A DNA stretch of 64,000 bases from Cedecea neteri NBRC 105707 = ATCC 33855 (GCF_001571265.1 NZ_BCTL01000031.1:37642-101641), one strand, 5' to 3'. Shown: positions 9,511 through 19,280, counted from the stretch's first letter. A program made the numbers and translations. Notes: generated from the sequence alone by a model not told the origin.

Positions 9511-9964
9511 GCCATCCCGTCCTTCACTGTATGAAATGCTTTACGGCAACTTTACCGGCGGGCTCGACCTGCATCAGGTCAGCGAGCAGAACCAGACCAT
9601 CCTGTCTGTGCTGGACAATATGCAGCGTATTCTGAACTGCCGTGCCGGGACGCTGGCACATCTGCCTGATTACGGCCTGCCGGATATGACAAAAATACTG
9701 CAGGGCATGCCGGGTACCGCCCATGAGCTGATGGGTACCCTGTCGGTTGTTCTGCTCAAATATGAGCCGCGTCTGAAAAAAATTACCGTAGTCCTGCTGG
9801 AGCAGAACATCCCCGGCGAGTTGCGTTATGCCATTGATGTTGAACTCAGGGGCATTGGCCTCGTGCGTTACGGTACTGAGTTTATGCCCGAAGGGCGGGT
9901 CCTGTTGAGACATCTTAAACAACAGCGTTATTTCGACACGATAACGCCGACTGGGAAGATGTGA
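9503..9964 (+). CDS. tssE: Type VI secretion baseplate protein TssE (gp25-like)
   Basis: TssE is the gp25-like baseplate protein that nucleates sheath polymerisation. The 153-residue product has the family pattern: N-terminal SLYEMLYGNF, then VLDNMQRILNCRAGTLAHLPDYGLPD and the beta-strand region ending in RGIGLVRYGTEF. It is the last core tss gene in this block; the next gene is separated by a 257-base stretch with a gene relic. Confidence 0.93.
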   Translation: MIEPSRPSLYEMLYGNFTGGLDLHQVSEQNQTILSVLDNMQRILNCRAGTLAHLPDYGLPDMTKILQGMPGTAHELMGTLSVVLLKYEPRLKKITVVLLEQNIPGELRYAIDVELRGIGLVRYGTEFMPEGRVLLRHLKQQRYFDTITPTGKM

Positions 9965-10221
9965 AACAGCAGTTTCTGGATAAGGTTGCTCTGCTGGAAC
10001 CTGCGTAAGGAGTTTTCCCAGGTCGAACTCAGCAGATTTATCGATTAGGTGGAGTGTCACCACGGACAGGTTGGATATATTGCTGACCCGATGGCGCTTC
10101 AGTATCTGCAGAGTCTCGAATATGCAGAAAGCGAAGCCGCATAACATCATATTCTGAAATTTTGACAGCGTAACTATTGCAGGGCTCCGCTGATGCACTG
10201 CACATAAATGGATAATATTGT
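9965..10221 (+). pseudogene. Decayed reading frame between tssE and the NERD helicase
   Basis: From about 10007 to 10150 one frame reads KEFSQVELSRFID, then TAG at 10046-10048, then VECHHGQVGYIADPMALQ and on to a TAA at 10148-10150. The continuity of the frame across one amber codon suggests the C-terminal end of a former gene. I do not recognise the family. The remaining bases up to 10221 are AT-richer and would hold the promoter or leader of the following gene. Confidence 0.4.
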
Positions 10222-12048
10222 ATGGCGAAATTAATGACGTCCCTGACGCTATGTTCCGGGAGAATGACGCACGGGGAGCGACGTGTAGCCCAGCGCCTTG
10301 AATCATATCTTGGGGAGGACTGTCTTATCTGGTATGACATTCCGGTGGGGCGGGAATACAGGCATCCTGACTTTGTTATTATCGATCCCGCAAACGGCCT
10401 TATTTTTCTTGAAGTCAAAGACTGGAAGCTAAGCACCCTTCAGCATATTAACCCGCAAACTGTTACACTCCTTACTGCGCAGGGAGAAAAGCAGGAACAA
10501 AATCCGCTGGTACAGGTCAGGGAATATGCCTGTGCGACCGTCGAGTCGTTATCCCGTGAGTCGAAACTGCAGCAAAATACGGGCCTGTACAAAGGTAAGC
10601 TTAATATTGCCTGGGCTTATGGTGTTGTTTTTACCAATATCACCCGCCAGCAACTGACCTCCCTCTCAGCCGACGGGGCAATAGAATCCATATTTCCCCG
10701 GGCACTGACGATTTGTCAGGATGAAATGACTGAGTCTGTCTCTTTATCTGCTTTTCGTTCTAAAATTTCCGGATTATTTACCACCCGATTCAGACCGGTA
10801 GTCACTCCGGTAGTCAGGGATATTCTCCGCCAGCATTTGTTCCCGGAGATTGCTATTCGGACGAAGAAAAAAAGTAATCCGGTCCGCAGAGTAATGGACC
10901 TGCAGCAGGAGGTTCTGGCCCGTAACCTCGGGGAAGGGCACCGCGTCATCCATGGTGTGGCGGGTTCCGGCAAGACACTGATTTTACTCTACCGTTGTCT
11001 GTATCTTTCAGAAACGACAACGCGTCCTGTATTAGTGCTCTGTTTTAATATTATCCTGGCAAACTATATCCGTGAATGCATTGCTGAAAGAGGACTGTCG
11101 GGTAAAGTGCATGTGTATCATTTCCATGACTGGTGTGCGTATGCTGTCCGAAAATTTAAACTCAATGTCAGTCGGGAAGGGCTGTTCTTTGATAACTGTT
11201 TTGCCGCGCTGGAAAATGCGGTTAACAATGGAGCCGTGACAGATAGTGGTTATGATGCCGTGCTGATTGACGAGGGACATGATTTTGACCAGCGCTGGCT
11301 TTCATTAATCGCCCGACTGTTTGATAACACAACCCGTTCACTGTTGCTGATGTACGATGATGCGCAGTCACTGTACCGACGTGAGAGAGCACTTAACTTT
11401 TCGCTGGCGAGTGTGGGTATCCAGGCCCAGGGACGCACGTCTGTTCTTCGGGTTAACTATCGTAATCCCTGCCGCATTCTCAATTTCGCTTACGCCTTCT
11501 CACGTGACTATTTTGAAAGTCATCATAATCAGGAACTCCCTCTGGTGCTGCCGGAAGCCTGCGGAGAGGAGGGTGATATTCCTGATATTGAATTATGCCA
11601 GTCTGAAGCGGAGGAGGCCCGTCGTGTTGTGGCATGGCTTAAGGAGCAACACGCGGTTGCAGGCCGCTGGGGAGATATGGCTGTACTGTGCCCGACACGT
11701 TATTCAGCAGAAAGGCTCATCTTATTGCTGGAGCAGCATAAGATACCCACTGCCATCAGCTTTACCACCGGGGATAAAAAAGCCTATTCATATCGCGACG
11801 ATTTTGTACACCTCATGACCTTCCAGAGCAGTAAAGGTCTTGAATTTCCTTACGTTGCCGTCATCAATGCGTCTTTTGTTCATAAATCTGCTGAGGATGA
11901 GTGGGAAGCCATCCCGGCGCTATATGTAGCTTTTACGCGCGCGACGCGTTCGCTACTGGTGACTTGCTACAAAGAAAACAGCATCAGTCGTCAACTGACA
12001 AAATTTGCCGGTGTGGATCTGGAGGAGGAACAGGATGACTATGCATAA
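10222..12048 (+). CDS. NERD nuclease-domain / superfamily 1 helicase fusion
   Basis: The 608-residue protein joins an N-terminal NERD (nuclease-related) domain to a UvrD-like helicase. In the NERD part (about 15-130) the restriction-fold residues D50 (HPDF), E64 and K66 (FLEVKDW) are present. Helicase motifs are in order: Walker A GVAGSGKT near 245-252, Walker B IDEGHD near 348-353, motif III LLLMYDDAQS near 375, motif IV VNYRNP near 411, motif V FQSSKGLE near 534-541 and motif VI YVAFTRAT near 566. All catalytic positions look intact. Such fusions are DNA-processing enzymes; the substrate here is unknown. Its 3' end overlaps the next T6SS gene by 14 bases, so it is co-translated with T6SS genes, which is unexpected for a helicase. 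A defence or DNA-repair role is possible but unproven. Confidence 0.88.
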   Translation: MAKLMTSLTLCSGRMTHGERRVAQRLESYLGEDCLIWYDIPVGREYRHPDFVIIDPANGLIFLEVKDWKLSTLQHINPQTVTLLTAQGEKQEQNPLVQVREYACATVESLSRESKLQQNTGLYKGKLNIAWAYGVVFTNITRQQLTSLSADGAIESIFPRALTICQDEMTESVSLSAFRSKISGLFTTRFRPVVTPVVRDILRQHLFPEIAIRTKKKSNPVRRVMDLQQEVLARNLGEGHRVIHGVAGSGKTLILLYRCLYLSETTTRPVLVLCFNIILANYIRECIAERGLSGKVHVYHFHDWCAYAVRKFKLNVSREGLFFDNCFAALENAVNNGAVTDSGYDAVLIDEGHDFDQRWLSLIARLFDNTTRSLLLMYDDAQSLYRRERALNFSLASVGIQAQGRTSVLRVNYRNPCRILNFAYAFSRDYFESHHNQELPLVLPEACGEEGDIPDIELCQSEAEEARRVVAWLKEQHAVAGRWGDMAVLCPTRYSAERLILLLEQHKIPTAISFTTGDKKAYSYRDDFVHLMTFQSSKGLEFPYVAVINASFVHKSAEDEWEAIPALYVAFTRATRSLLVTCYKENSISRQLTKFAGVDLEEEQDDYA

Positions 12049-13414
12049 AACATTAAAAACCGGTAGCGACCCACGCATGCTGGCGGATTATGCCACCCTG
12101 CGCGATGAGCTGAGTAAGCTGGTTCATCCAGCTCGCCCGGATGTGAACTGGCAGTATGTCGAAAAACACTGTCTTTCACTGTTTGAGCAGAACGGTGTGG
12201 AGCTGCAGACGGCAGCCTGGTATACGCTCGCGCGTACGCAACTGGCCGGCCTGTTCGGCCTCAATGAAGGGCTGGCGATACTCGAGGCCCTGATAAGCCA
12301 TCAGTGGGGGGCGCTGTGGCCGCAGCCAGTCCATGCCCGAATGGAAATCCTCAGCAGTCTGAGTCAGCGTCTGCAGCAACGGATGCGCTCGCTCCCGCTA
12401 AATTACAGCGACCTCGGTCAGCTGTACCGGGCGGAACAATTGCTTACCGGTTTGGGGACGATACTGGAGCGGCTGGAGCTTAAACATCTGAGCCAGCTCG
12501 ATACCCTGCGTACTTTGATGCACAACAGTGCTTTCAGGCTGGAAAACAGCGATGGCATAACCAGCACCGGGTTGAACATTCAGCCTGGTATTGTGTTGCC
12601 TGCCACCGTGATGAATGCTGCGACAGCAGCTTCGAGGAACCTTACTGGTAGTCCCGCTGAAGATACGCCAGACAGTGTGGTTAAGTGGGTGTATGTCGCG
12701 CAACCGGAACAGCAGCCAAACATAGAATTGCTGGCAACTATGCTTACCCCGGTAAAAAAATGGAAATCCTTCGTCGCCGGGGTATGTACCATGCTGGCGG
12801 TAGGTGCAGCAACGGTATGGAGCTGGCAGTTTCTTCACCGGTCTGACCCGCTACAGACTCAGCTTGCTGCTTCACTGGCTCCGCTCCCTGCACCTCTCGC
12901 GCCTGAAGCGCTGGATATATTGCGTCAGCAATCTCTGTCATCACAAACAGGAATAGCAGAAACACAACAGCAGCTTGCCCGACTGGATAAATTGCCCCCT
13001 GACTGGAATATTACTTACAGCCGAAAACTTACAGAACAGGCTCTGATGCTGTGGCCGGAACAGGCTAAGCCTCAGGTACAAAAGTGGCAGCAACAACTTT
13101 ATTCTTCCGCATTACCGACAGAACAACTCAATGGCTGGCATCAGGGGATGACAACGTTACAAAAACTGAGTGACCACCTGAACGGACTTGATGAGCAGAA
13201 GGGCAAATACATGACGGTCAGCGAACTGAAGTCCGTTGTATTTTCCATTCGACAGTCTTTTAACCAGTCCATACCGGCTGAAGAGCAACTACGGGCATTG
13301 TCAGAAAATCCTGCTGGAGTACCTTTACCTGCCGCTGCGAGGTCTCAACTGGAGATGCATCTGAAACAACTGGCAGCCCGCTATGCTGAAATAAAACAGA
13401 ATACATCCGAGTAA
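12035..13414 (+). CDS. TssA-like protein with ImpA N-terminal and VasL C-terminal regions
   Basis: The 459-residue product has an N-terminal ImpA-type domain (about 25-145, with WYTLARTQLAGLFGLNEGLA and WGALWPQPVHARMEIL). A transmembrane segment follows near residues 250-270 (FVAGVCTMLAVGAATVW), then a helical C-terminal region of the VasL type. Such membrane-anchored TssA paralogues (TagA/VasL-like) act at the sheath end in related T6SSs; here the role is inferred from the domains. The start at 12035 has a strong GGAGGAGG upstream and overlaps the helicase stop. Confidence 0.85.
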   Translation: MTMHKTLKTGSDPRMLADYATLRDELSKLVHPARPDVNWQYVEKHCLSLFEQNGVELQTAAWYTLARTQLAGLFGLNEGLAILEALISHQWGALWPQPVHARMEILSSLSQRLQQRMRSLPLNYSDLGQLYRAEQLLTGLGTILERLELKHLSQLDTLRTLMHNSAFRLENSDGITSTGLNIQPGIVLPATVMNAATAASRNLTGSPAEDTPDSVVKWVYVAQPEQQPNIELLATMLTPVKKWKSFVAGVCTMLAVGAATVWSWQFLHRSDPLQTQLAASLAPLPAPLAPEALDILRQQSLSSQTGIAETQQQLARLDKLPPDWNITYSRKLTEQALMLWPEQAKPQVQKWQQQLYSSALPTEQLNGWHQGMTTLQKLSDHLNGLDEQKGKYMTVSELKSVVFSIRQSFNQSIPAEEQLRALSENPAGVPLPAAARSQLEMHLKQLAARYAEIKQNTSE

Positions 13415-13420
13415 AAAATC

Positions 13421-14068
13421 ATGGTTGATTCAGTCTGTTATCGTAATAACCGTGCCAGGTGGACCGTCGGGGATTTAACCTTTTTGGAAAATAACTATTC
13501 TTCCTTGCCTGTCGAAGAGATTGCTGTGCGACTGGGGCGGACACCAGGCGCAGTGAGGCTTATGGCAGACAATCTTGGGTGCCGCAAAAAGAAAAGTGCA
13601 CCGTGGAGTGAGGTTGAAATGGATATTATTCGTGAACATTACTCCCGAGGTACAGAGGCCAGGTTCCTGACACAACTACTTCCAGGAAGAAGTATTAGTG
13701 CGATCTTTTCAATGGCGGAGACGCTGGGAGTGCAAAGTGGTCGTTTCTGGCGGGAAGTGGAACTCGATATTCTTAAAGCGGACTATCCCCGGATGGGGGT
13801 GTCGGTAACTGAGCATCTGCCAGGAAGAAATGCAGTATCCGTCAGAATAATGGCAAAGAGGCTGGGGCTAAAGAAGTCACGGGACAGCAACGTCGGTTTT
13901 CGTCCCTGGAGTGATGAAGAATGGACTCTGCTGGAAAAGAATATGCATCTGAGTGTGGCTGAGCAACAGGCTACTTTGTTTTCATACAGAACAAAAAGAG
14001 CGGTGGAAAAGGCACGCGAACGTTTGCTCAAAAAAAAACGCGACCTTGCTAGGGATACTACGCCGTGA
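13421..14068 (+). CDS. Protein of four Myb/SANT-like helix-turn-helix repeats
   Basis: The 215-residue protein begins 6 bases after the VasL-type gene. Four related segments of about 45 residues follow each other: residues 13-56 (RWTVGDLTFLENNYSSLP), 61-106 (PWSEVEMDIIREHYS), 109-152 (FWREVELDILKADYP) and 162-207 (PWSDEEWTLLEKNMH). Each starts with [RPF]W, continues with an acidic helix, and three contain LGR or LPGR before the presumed recognition helix. This is the layout of tandem Myb/SANT or GcrA-like DNA-binding units; the C terminus is strongly basic. It lacks any secretion signal. A DNA-binding regulator of the cluster is the simplest reading, but its place in the T6SS operon also leaves an effector or helicase partner role open. 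Confidence 0.72.
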   Translation: MVDSVCYRNNRARWTVGDLTFLENNYSSLPVEEIAVRLGRTPGAVRLMADNLGCRKKKSAPWSEVEMDIIREHYSRGTEARFLTQLLPGRSISAIFSMAETLGVQSGRFWREVELDILKADYPRMGVSVTEHLPGRNAVSVRIMAKRLGLKKSRDSNVGFRPWSDEEWTLLEKNMHLSVAEQQATLFSYRTKRAVEKARERLLKKKRDLARDTTP

Positions 14069-14372
14069 TGTATCAGACGATATCCAGGGCTGGCTGGTAA
14101 ACCGGCTGCGCGATCTGCTGCCATGGAAAGCTGATCTCACATCAACTTAAGCGTCAAGAAGGTCTGGATGTGGCTCTTACAGAAGAGAGGAGTCCTGAAT
14201 TTCAGAAAAATAATTCTAATTTACATATTATTAAGTGATTTCTCCTTACACAATTATAGTCTTTGCTCATGCTCGTTCTGCACATAAAAACATCATTGAT
14301 CAGATGATTATTGGATTGTATATTTGTACAGGCTGGGTATTAAAACAGGTTATTAATAACTAAGGTGGGTCA
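14069..14372 (+). other. Intergenic stretch with a short coding relic
   Basis: The first part (14073-14150) can be read as DVSDDIQGWLVNRLRDLLPW and so on to a TAA, in a different frame from the preceding gene; it may be a remnant of a deleted gene. From about 14200 the sequence becomes very AT-rich and holds the promoter described separately. No other gene is seen. Confidence 0.4.
14296..14324 (+). promoter_or_regulatory. Putative sigma-70 promoter
   Basis: TTGATC at 14296-14301 and TATATT at 14319-14324 are separated by 17 bases in an AT-rich region, 48 bases before the next start codon, which has an AAGGTGG ribosome site. This would drive the frameshifted gene at 14373. Confidence 0.55.
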
Positions 14373-15361
14373 ATGGCTGAAAAGTCAGAGTTTTTTTCCA
14401 GTTTCGTCGATATAGAAAAACGCCCGCACTACTCCCCTGAATGTGAAATCAGTCCTGAGAACTTCCATACACTAGTTGGTGAGTACCGATTGGATGAAGA
14501 TGTTATTTGCCAGGTTAAAGGCCACAAGGGAATTTGCTATCAAAAGCATAGAAGCGGCTGGCTGGGGGTAACCAATGATGGGCTAGAAGTTCTAATCGGT
14601 GGTCACTGTGCCCGTAACTATTTCAAAGCGGATAAATCATTTGCACTTGAACGAAAGCGTGTTCGAAAAGAAATTGATAGAAAGATCGCCTTGTATAAGT
14701 TGGAAGAATATAGAAAAAATAAAATGAGTATCAGTGATGAGCTGTCATGCTTGCGACAAGAAATTATTGATACCAGAGTAAAACTCGACCAGGTTCACAA
14801 GCATTTTCCAAATGCGGTCCTTAGCTTTATTGATAGTGCTCAAAAAACTGGGAGCTGAAAATTGATGTGCAAGACGGATACGCAGATGGTGGTGTAGCTA
14901 AATGGGCGTCAGGTTCTTTGGGTAAAGTAAAGAATCTGCCATATGGCTATGAAATCATTGGGTTAATGAATAAGGTGAAGGTCCTGTCGGCTGCATATGA
15001 CGAGGCATGCCAGATCAACCCTGAAGATATCAAAACACCAAAATTAAAAAAGATAATCGAAATCCTCAATGACAAAGAAGAATTTAAGAAAACCAGCTCA
15101 GCTCTACATAAAGATGTTTTTGCCTTCGTTGAGCCAAGGAATCTGGAAACTTTAATCTACACGTGTGATGGTTACGAAGAGGAGTTCCTCGCAGCTAAAG
15201 CAATCATGGCTATAACAGGTGCGAAAGTCTCGAGCGAAGGGCATATCAATCTTCGACTGAGGCGGATAAAGGAACGTATAGAGAAACAGTTTGACGGAAA
15301 ACTTGTCAGAAAAAATCAGATTTCCAATAGATTTCAGCGGCGAAACGCTTTCGTGGGTTAG
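14373..15361 (+). pseudogene. Unrecognised gene split by a -1 frameshift at an A6 run
   Basis: Two consecutive frames, 14373-14858 (161 residues) and the continuation to 15361, together make a protein of about 329 residues. The shift lies at the homopolymer A6 at 14842-14847: one extra A would give QKNWELKIDVQDGYADGG in a single frame. The first half has a Cys/His stretch (GHCARNYF) and a long charged helix; the second half is basic at its end. No family is recognised. It has its own promoter and a rho-independent terminator just after the stop, so it is a monocistronic unit. The split may be a real mutation, a sequencing error, or slippage on the A run. Confidence 0.65.
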
Positions 15362-15386
15362 ACTCTCTCTTGATAATTTTTATAAG

Positions 15387-15412
15387 AGCCTCGTTATGTA
15401 CGAGGCTTTTTT
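15387..15412 (+). terminator. Rho-independent terminator
   Basis: A 7-bp stem AGCCTCG / CGAGGCT with a 7-base loop is followed by a run of T, 26 bases after the stop of the frameshifted gene. Confidence 0.85.
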
Positions 15413-15550
15413 GCCTTTAATTGGGCATACCGAAAGCCACTATTGGAGTATTTTTTGCTGATTGTACGTCTGGCGATCACTGCGTGGGAAGCTCTGGCGG
15501 CAGTACTTGGTGCCGGAGCGGTCGGCACACTGGCAACTCAATAAAGAATA
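15413..15550 (+). other. Short stretch with a hydrophobic coding relic
   Basis: Bases 15455-15544 read LLIVRLAITAWEALAAVLGA and onward to a TAA, a hydrophobic Ala-rich segment without a clear start or ribosome site. It looks like the end of a degraded membrane-protein gene. Confidence 0.3.
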
Positions 15551-15844
15551 ATGATGGAACTGAAGGATTTTGATCTGGATTATATCTAGAAACGGTTACC
15601 AGAGGTGCCGGTGAGGTACAAGGGCGGCAACCCGGCCGTGAATCTCGACCTGATTATCATGGTGTTTTTTAAAGACCGCTACACCGTCTATAGCAGCCAG
15701 TTGTATTTACCGTTGAATGGCCGCAGCGTGTGGATGCTGCTGGGGTTGGTTAAAAAATATACGTCGCTGGCAGTGCCAGCAGCGATTAAAAAACAGACAG
15801 CACTGCTGTGTCGGCTAGTTAGCAGGGATATGCCTTTGAACTGA
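15551..15844 (+). pseudogene. Small unrecognised gene interrupted by an amber codon
   Basis: One frame runs from ATG 15551 (MMELKDFDLDYI) through a single TAG at 15587-15589 and on (KRLPEVPVRYKGGNPAVNLD) to TGA at 15842-15844. Without the amber codon the product would be about 96 residues. A single C-to-T change in a CAG codon would explain the stop. No family is recognised; the middle is hydrophobic (LIIMVFF). Confidence 0.45.
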
Positions 15845-16212
15845 GGAATGCATCGTAAGGCCGTACAGTGAGTCGCTCTGTGCTATGCCCGCAGGGCATG
15901 GAAGGCGATGCGGCTGAGCGATATTGGCCCGCAGTGATGTTGATTCGCCGAAGCCCGCTCCGCAGGGGCGGTACTGGTGGCTATGTTCCCCATTCCCTTG
16001 CGCTGCCAGACCGCCCTTACTTTTCCCGGCTTACCGGCAGTTCAGTTGCCTGGGGTCGCAGACAAGCCAAGCCCGATGCGAAGAGTTTTTGTTTTTACTG
16101 TTTTTTTCAGTGAGGGCAAAATGGGTTTTGAATTGAGCGCCTGTCGTTCTGTTTCGGATGATAACCCTTCATCTATAGACGTATTAACGCCTTGTCAGGT
16201 AAGGGGTCCACG
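15845..16212 (+). other. Leader region before the ICE genes; no convincing gene
   Basis: This GC-rich stretch holds several overlapping short open frames but no ribosome site or family likeness supports any of them. The last 70 bases are a likely leader for the TIGR03761 gene. It marks the junction from T6SS/relic sequence to the conjugation region. Confidence 0.45.
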
Positions 16213-17013
16213 ATGGCAGAAGAAAAGAACGCACAATCCAGCGCCCGGCGTGCCGGCGCGCTAAAATCATCGCTCAGCATTGAACTACATTCCGACTACG
16301 CGATCCGACTCTGGGCTGGACGCCAGGAGGAGAAACGAACAAAGGGGGAGAGGGCAGGGCGGTCAGCCATTGCCAGTATGCCGCAGGTCATCCATGCGGC
16401 GGGCAGGATCTATCAGGATTCTGCCGCCGATAATCCCTATGCGGATGCCGTGATGGTTCAGCTTGAGCAGGCGCTGACGCAGGCCTCGGCGCAAATCCAG
16501 GTGAAAGTCAGTGAACTGGAGACTGTGTTGAGTGCCATTCCGTCGCAAATTTCACTGACCACTATCGCTTCGGTTAACCCCCTGAATATCGGCGTGTTCA
16601 GTCGCTCCCCGCTGGGTTATCGTTGCGTCTGGCTGCTGGTTGGCTATGACCAGATGGCGATGAAAGCCTTTCAGGCGCACCATTACGGCCTGATATCCCG
16701 CCAACGGCGGGACGGCCTGCTGAATCAGGGCGGGCATCTGGTGCGCAGAATTTATGGCATTTTGCGCAGCTGGCCGCGCGTTGACGTCACCCGGGCCGAT
16801 ATTCTTAACCAGACTCCACGAGGGGTTGATGCGGTGTCCCGCCTGGGAATACCCGATGAGGCCATTATGTCAGGGGCGGTTCGTTCCAGTTTCTCCCCGC
16901 CGCTTCGCGGTGTGATCCCCGCTGATGCCTTACCTGCTGTGGCAGAGACCGAAGCGAAGCGCCCCGTGGCTCAGGGTAACGGCCCGGCTGAATCATCGGA
17001 TCCTGATGCATGA
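16213..17013 (+). CDS. ICE protein of the TIGR03761 (PFL_4669) family
   Basis: The 266-residue product matches the pattern of the TIGR03761 integrating conjugative element family, which sits just before topB in ICEs of the PFGI-1/SPI-7 class. Recognisable are the N-terminal LHSDYAIRLWAGR segment, the central NPLNIGVFSRSPLGYRCVWLLVGYDQ and IYGILRSWPR. Function is unknown in the family. The ATG at 16213 is preferred to an in-frame GTG at 16192. The last four bases form an ATGA overlap with topB. Confidence 0.85.
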   Translation: MAEEKNAQSSARRAGALKSSLSIELHSDYAIRLWAGRQEEKRTKGERAGRSAIASMPQVIHAAGRIYQDSAADNPYADAVMVQLEQALTQASAQIQVKVSELETVLSAIPSQISLTTIASVNPLNIGVFSRSPLGYRCVWLLVGYDQMAMKAFQAHHYGLISRQRRDGLLNQGGHLVRRIYGILRSWPRVDVTRADILNQTPRGVDAVSRLGIPDEAIMSGAVRSSFSPPLRGVIPADALPAVAETEAKRPVAQGNGPAESSDPDA

Positions 17014-19008
17014 CCGCTCAGACGCTGTACCTGTGCGAGAAGCCGTCGCAGGCTAAAGATATTGCCCGCGTCATGGGGTTGTCACAGCGCGGCCAGGGCT
17101 ATATATCCGGGCCGGGAACGACGGTGACCTGGGCTATTGGGCACCTGCTGGAAAACGCGCCACCCGATGCGTACGGTGAACAGTATGGTTCGCCCTGGAA
17201 AGCGGAGTCTTTACCTGTTCTTCCCCCGCGCTGGAAAATGGTCGTCAAGAAAGACACGGCGGATCAGTTTGCGGTGATTAATAAATTGCTTAAACAGGTG
17301 GATGCAGTGGTGATCGCTACTGATGCTGACCGGGAAGGCGAGGTCATTGCCCGTGAATTGCTGGATCACTGCCAGTTTTCGGGGGGAGTAAAGAGACTGT
17401 GGTTGTCAGCGCTGGACGAAGCCAGCGTCAGGCGGGCCCTCGACAACCTGCTGCCCGGTGATAAAACGGCGTTGCTTTATCAGGCGGGTCTTGGCCGCTC
17501 GCAGGCGGACTGGCTCGTCGGCATGAACATGACCCGTCTGTATACCGTTAAAGCCCGCGAACTGGGTTTTGGTGACGTGCTTTCTGTCGGGCGGGTGCAG
17601 ACCCCCACACTCGCCCTGGTGGTGCGCCGGGACAATGAGATTGCAAATTTTGTCCCCATCCCCTTCTGGCAGGTGTTGGCGCAGCTTGAAAAGGACGGGG
17701 TGCGCTTCCGGGCGGCCTGGGTCCCGGCGGCCAGCTACTGCGACGACGAGAGGCGCTGCGTGCAGCAATCCGTCGCGCAGGCCGTGGCGCAGCTGTGTCG
17801 CCAGACGGGAAGCGCGGTGGTGACCGGGGTGGTCAGGAAGCGGGAGAAAACACCGGCTCCGCTGGGGTTTGACCTTGGCACGCTGCAGGAGGTTTGCTCC
17901 CGGAAATGGGGCATGGGCGCGAATCAGGTGTTGGGCATTGCGCAGGCGCTGTATGAGACCCACAAGGTTACCACCTACCCGCGCACCGACTGCGGGTATC
18001 TGCCGGTCTCGATGCGCGGGGAGGTCCCGGCGGTGATGGCTGCCCTGGTAAAAACTGACCCGGCCATAGCCCCGGTGGTAGCCACCCTTGACCAGGCATT
18101 TGTGTCGCGTATCTGGAACGATAAAAAAATCACCGCCCACCACGCCATCATTCCCACCCGCCAGGCATGCGATATGGCGGCGCTGTCGGAGGAAGAGCGG
18201 AAGGTGTATCAGCTGATTCGCCAGCACTATCTGGCGCAGTTCCTGCCCCTGCAGGAGACGGACATTACCGACGCCACGTTCAACATCGGCGGCCAGCTGT
18301 TCCGCACCCGGGGCCGGGTGGAGGTGGTGCCTGGGTGGCGTGTGCTGTTTGCCGCTGATAAGGCGCAGCCAGGTGACACCCCTGCCCGCGTTGAGTCAGT
18401 CTGCTGTCTGCCGGGTCACCGGGGCTGAGGTGAAGGCGCAGCAGACCCGACCGCCGCAGCCGTTTACCGAGGGCACCCTGATTGCGGCGATGAAGAACGC
18501 GGCCAGCTACGTGACGGACCCGCAGCTGAAAAAAGTCCTGCGCGACAATGCGGGCCTCGGGACCGAGGCCACGCGGGCGAACCTGCTGGAGACGCTGTTT
18601 AAGCGAGAGTATCTGGTGAAAAAGGGCAAAACGGTTATTTCCACTCCGCTCGCGCGGGAGTTGATTGCTGCCCTGCCGGAGACGCTGACCAGCCCGGGGA
18701 TGACCGCCCTGTGGGAGCAGTCGCTGGACGATATCGCACAGGGGCAGATGACGCTGGCGGCGTTTATGCAGAAGCAGGTGCAGTGGACGTCACATCTTGT
18801 CGAGCGGGGTCGCACTCAGGCCATCAGCCTGACCCCGCCGGTCACCCCGCCGTGCCCGGTCTGCGGGGGGATGACCCGAAAACGTCAGGGGAAAAAAGGG
18901 GATTTCTACAGTTGTGCGAAATACCCTGAGTGCAAGGGCGTGGCGAATGCGCAGGGCAGTAAACCCTGTGGGAAGGGGAAAGGGCGTAAAAAGGCTTCAG
19001 GAACCTGA
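17010..19008 (+). pseudogene. topB: DNA topoisomerase III (TopB, ICE type), frameshifted
   Basis: Type IA topoisomerase of the TopB/TraE kind carried by ICEs. Bases 17010-18428 encode the TOPRIM domain (LCEKPSQAKDIARVMG, DADREGE) and the active site region TTYPRTD with the catalytic tyrosine near residue 323. The frame then closes early. Continuation is found one frame over up to 19008 and carries the rest of the catalytic core and a C-terminal zinc finger (CPVCGG, then YSCAKYPEC). The shift falls between about 18395 and 18430, in a GC-rich tract with CCGGGTCACCGGGG. Unless this is a sequencing error, the enzyme lacks its C-terminal 190 or so residues and is probably inactive. Confidence 0.85.
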
Positions 19009-19280
19009 CCTGCCGGAAATCTTTCACCCTGGCCGTTGGCTACCCGGTAGCGCGGGCGGACAGCGTTGTGATAGGGTGACAGGGCTTTGATGTACACACC
19101 CCCGCCACTGCGGGGCGGACGGGCCACTTAACGGGCTGGTCTGGCCGACAGTGCGGCAGTCCGCCCCTCACATCCGGTGGGGCTGCAAGGCGCAGACGCT
19201 CCGTGAAAAACGCGCCGGGAGCCTGAGAACCTCCCCGGAGTCACGCTGAACACATACCCCTGGTCCCGGTGTGGGCCCCG

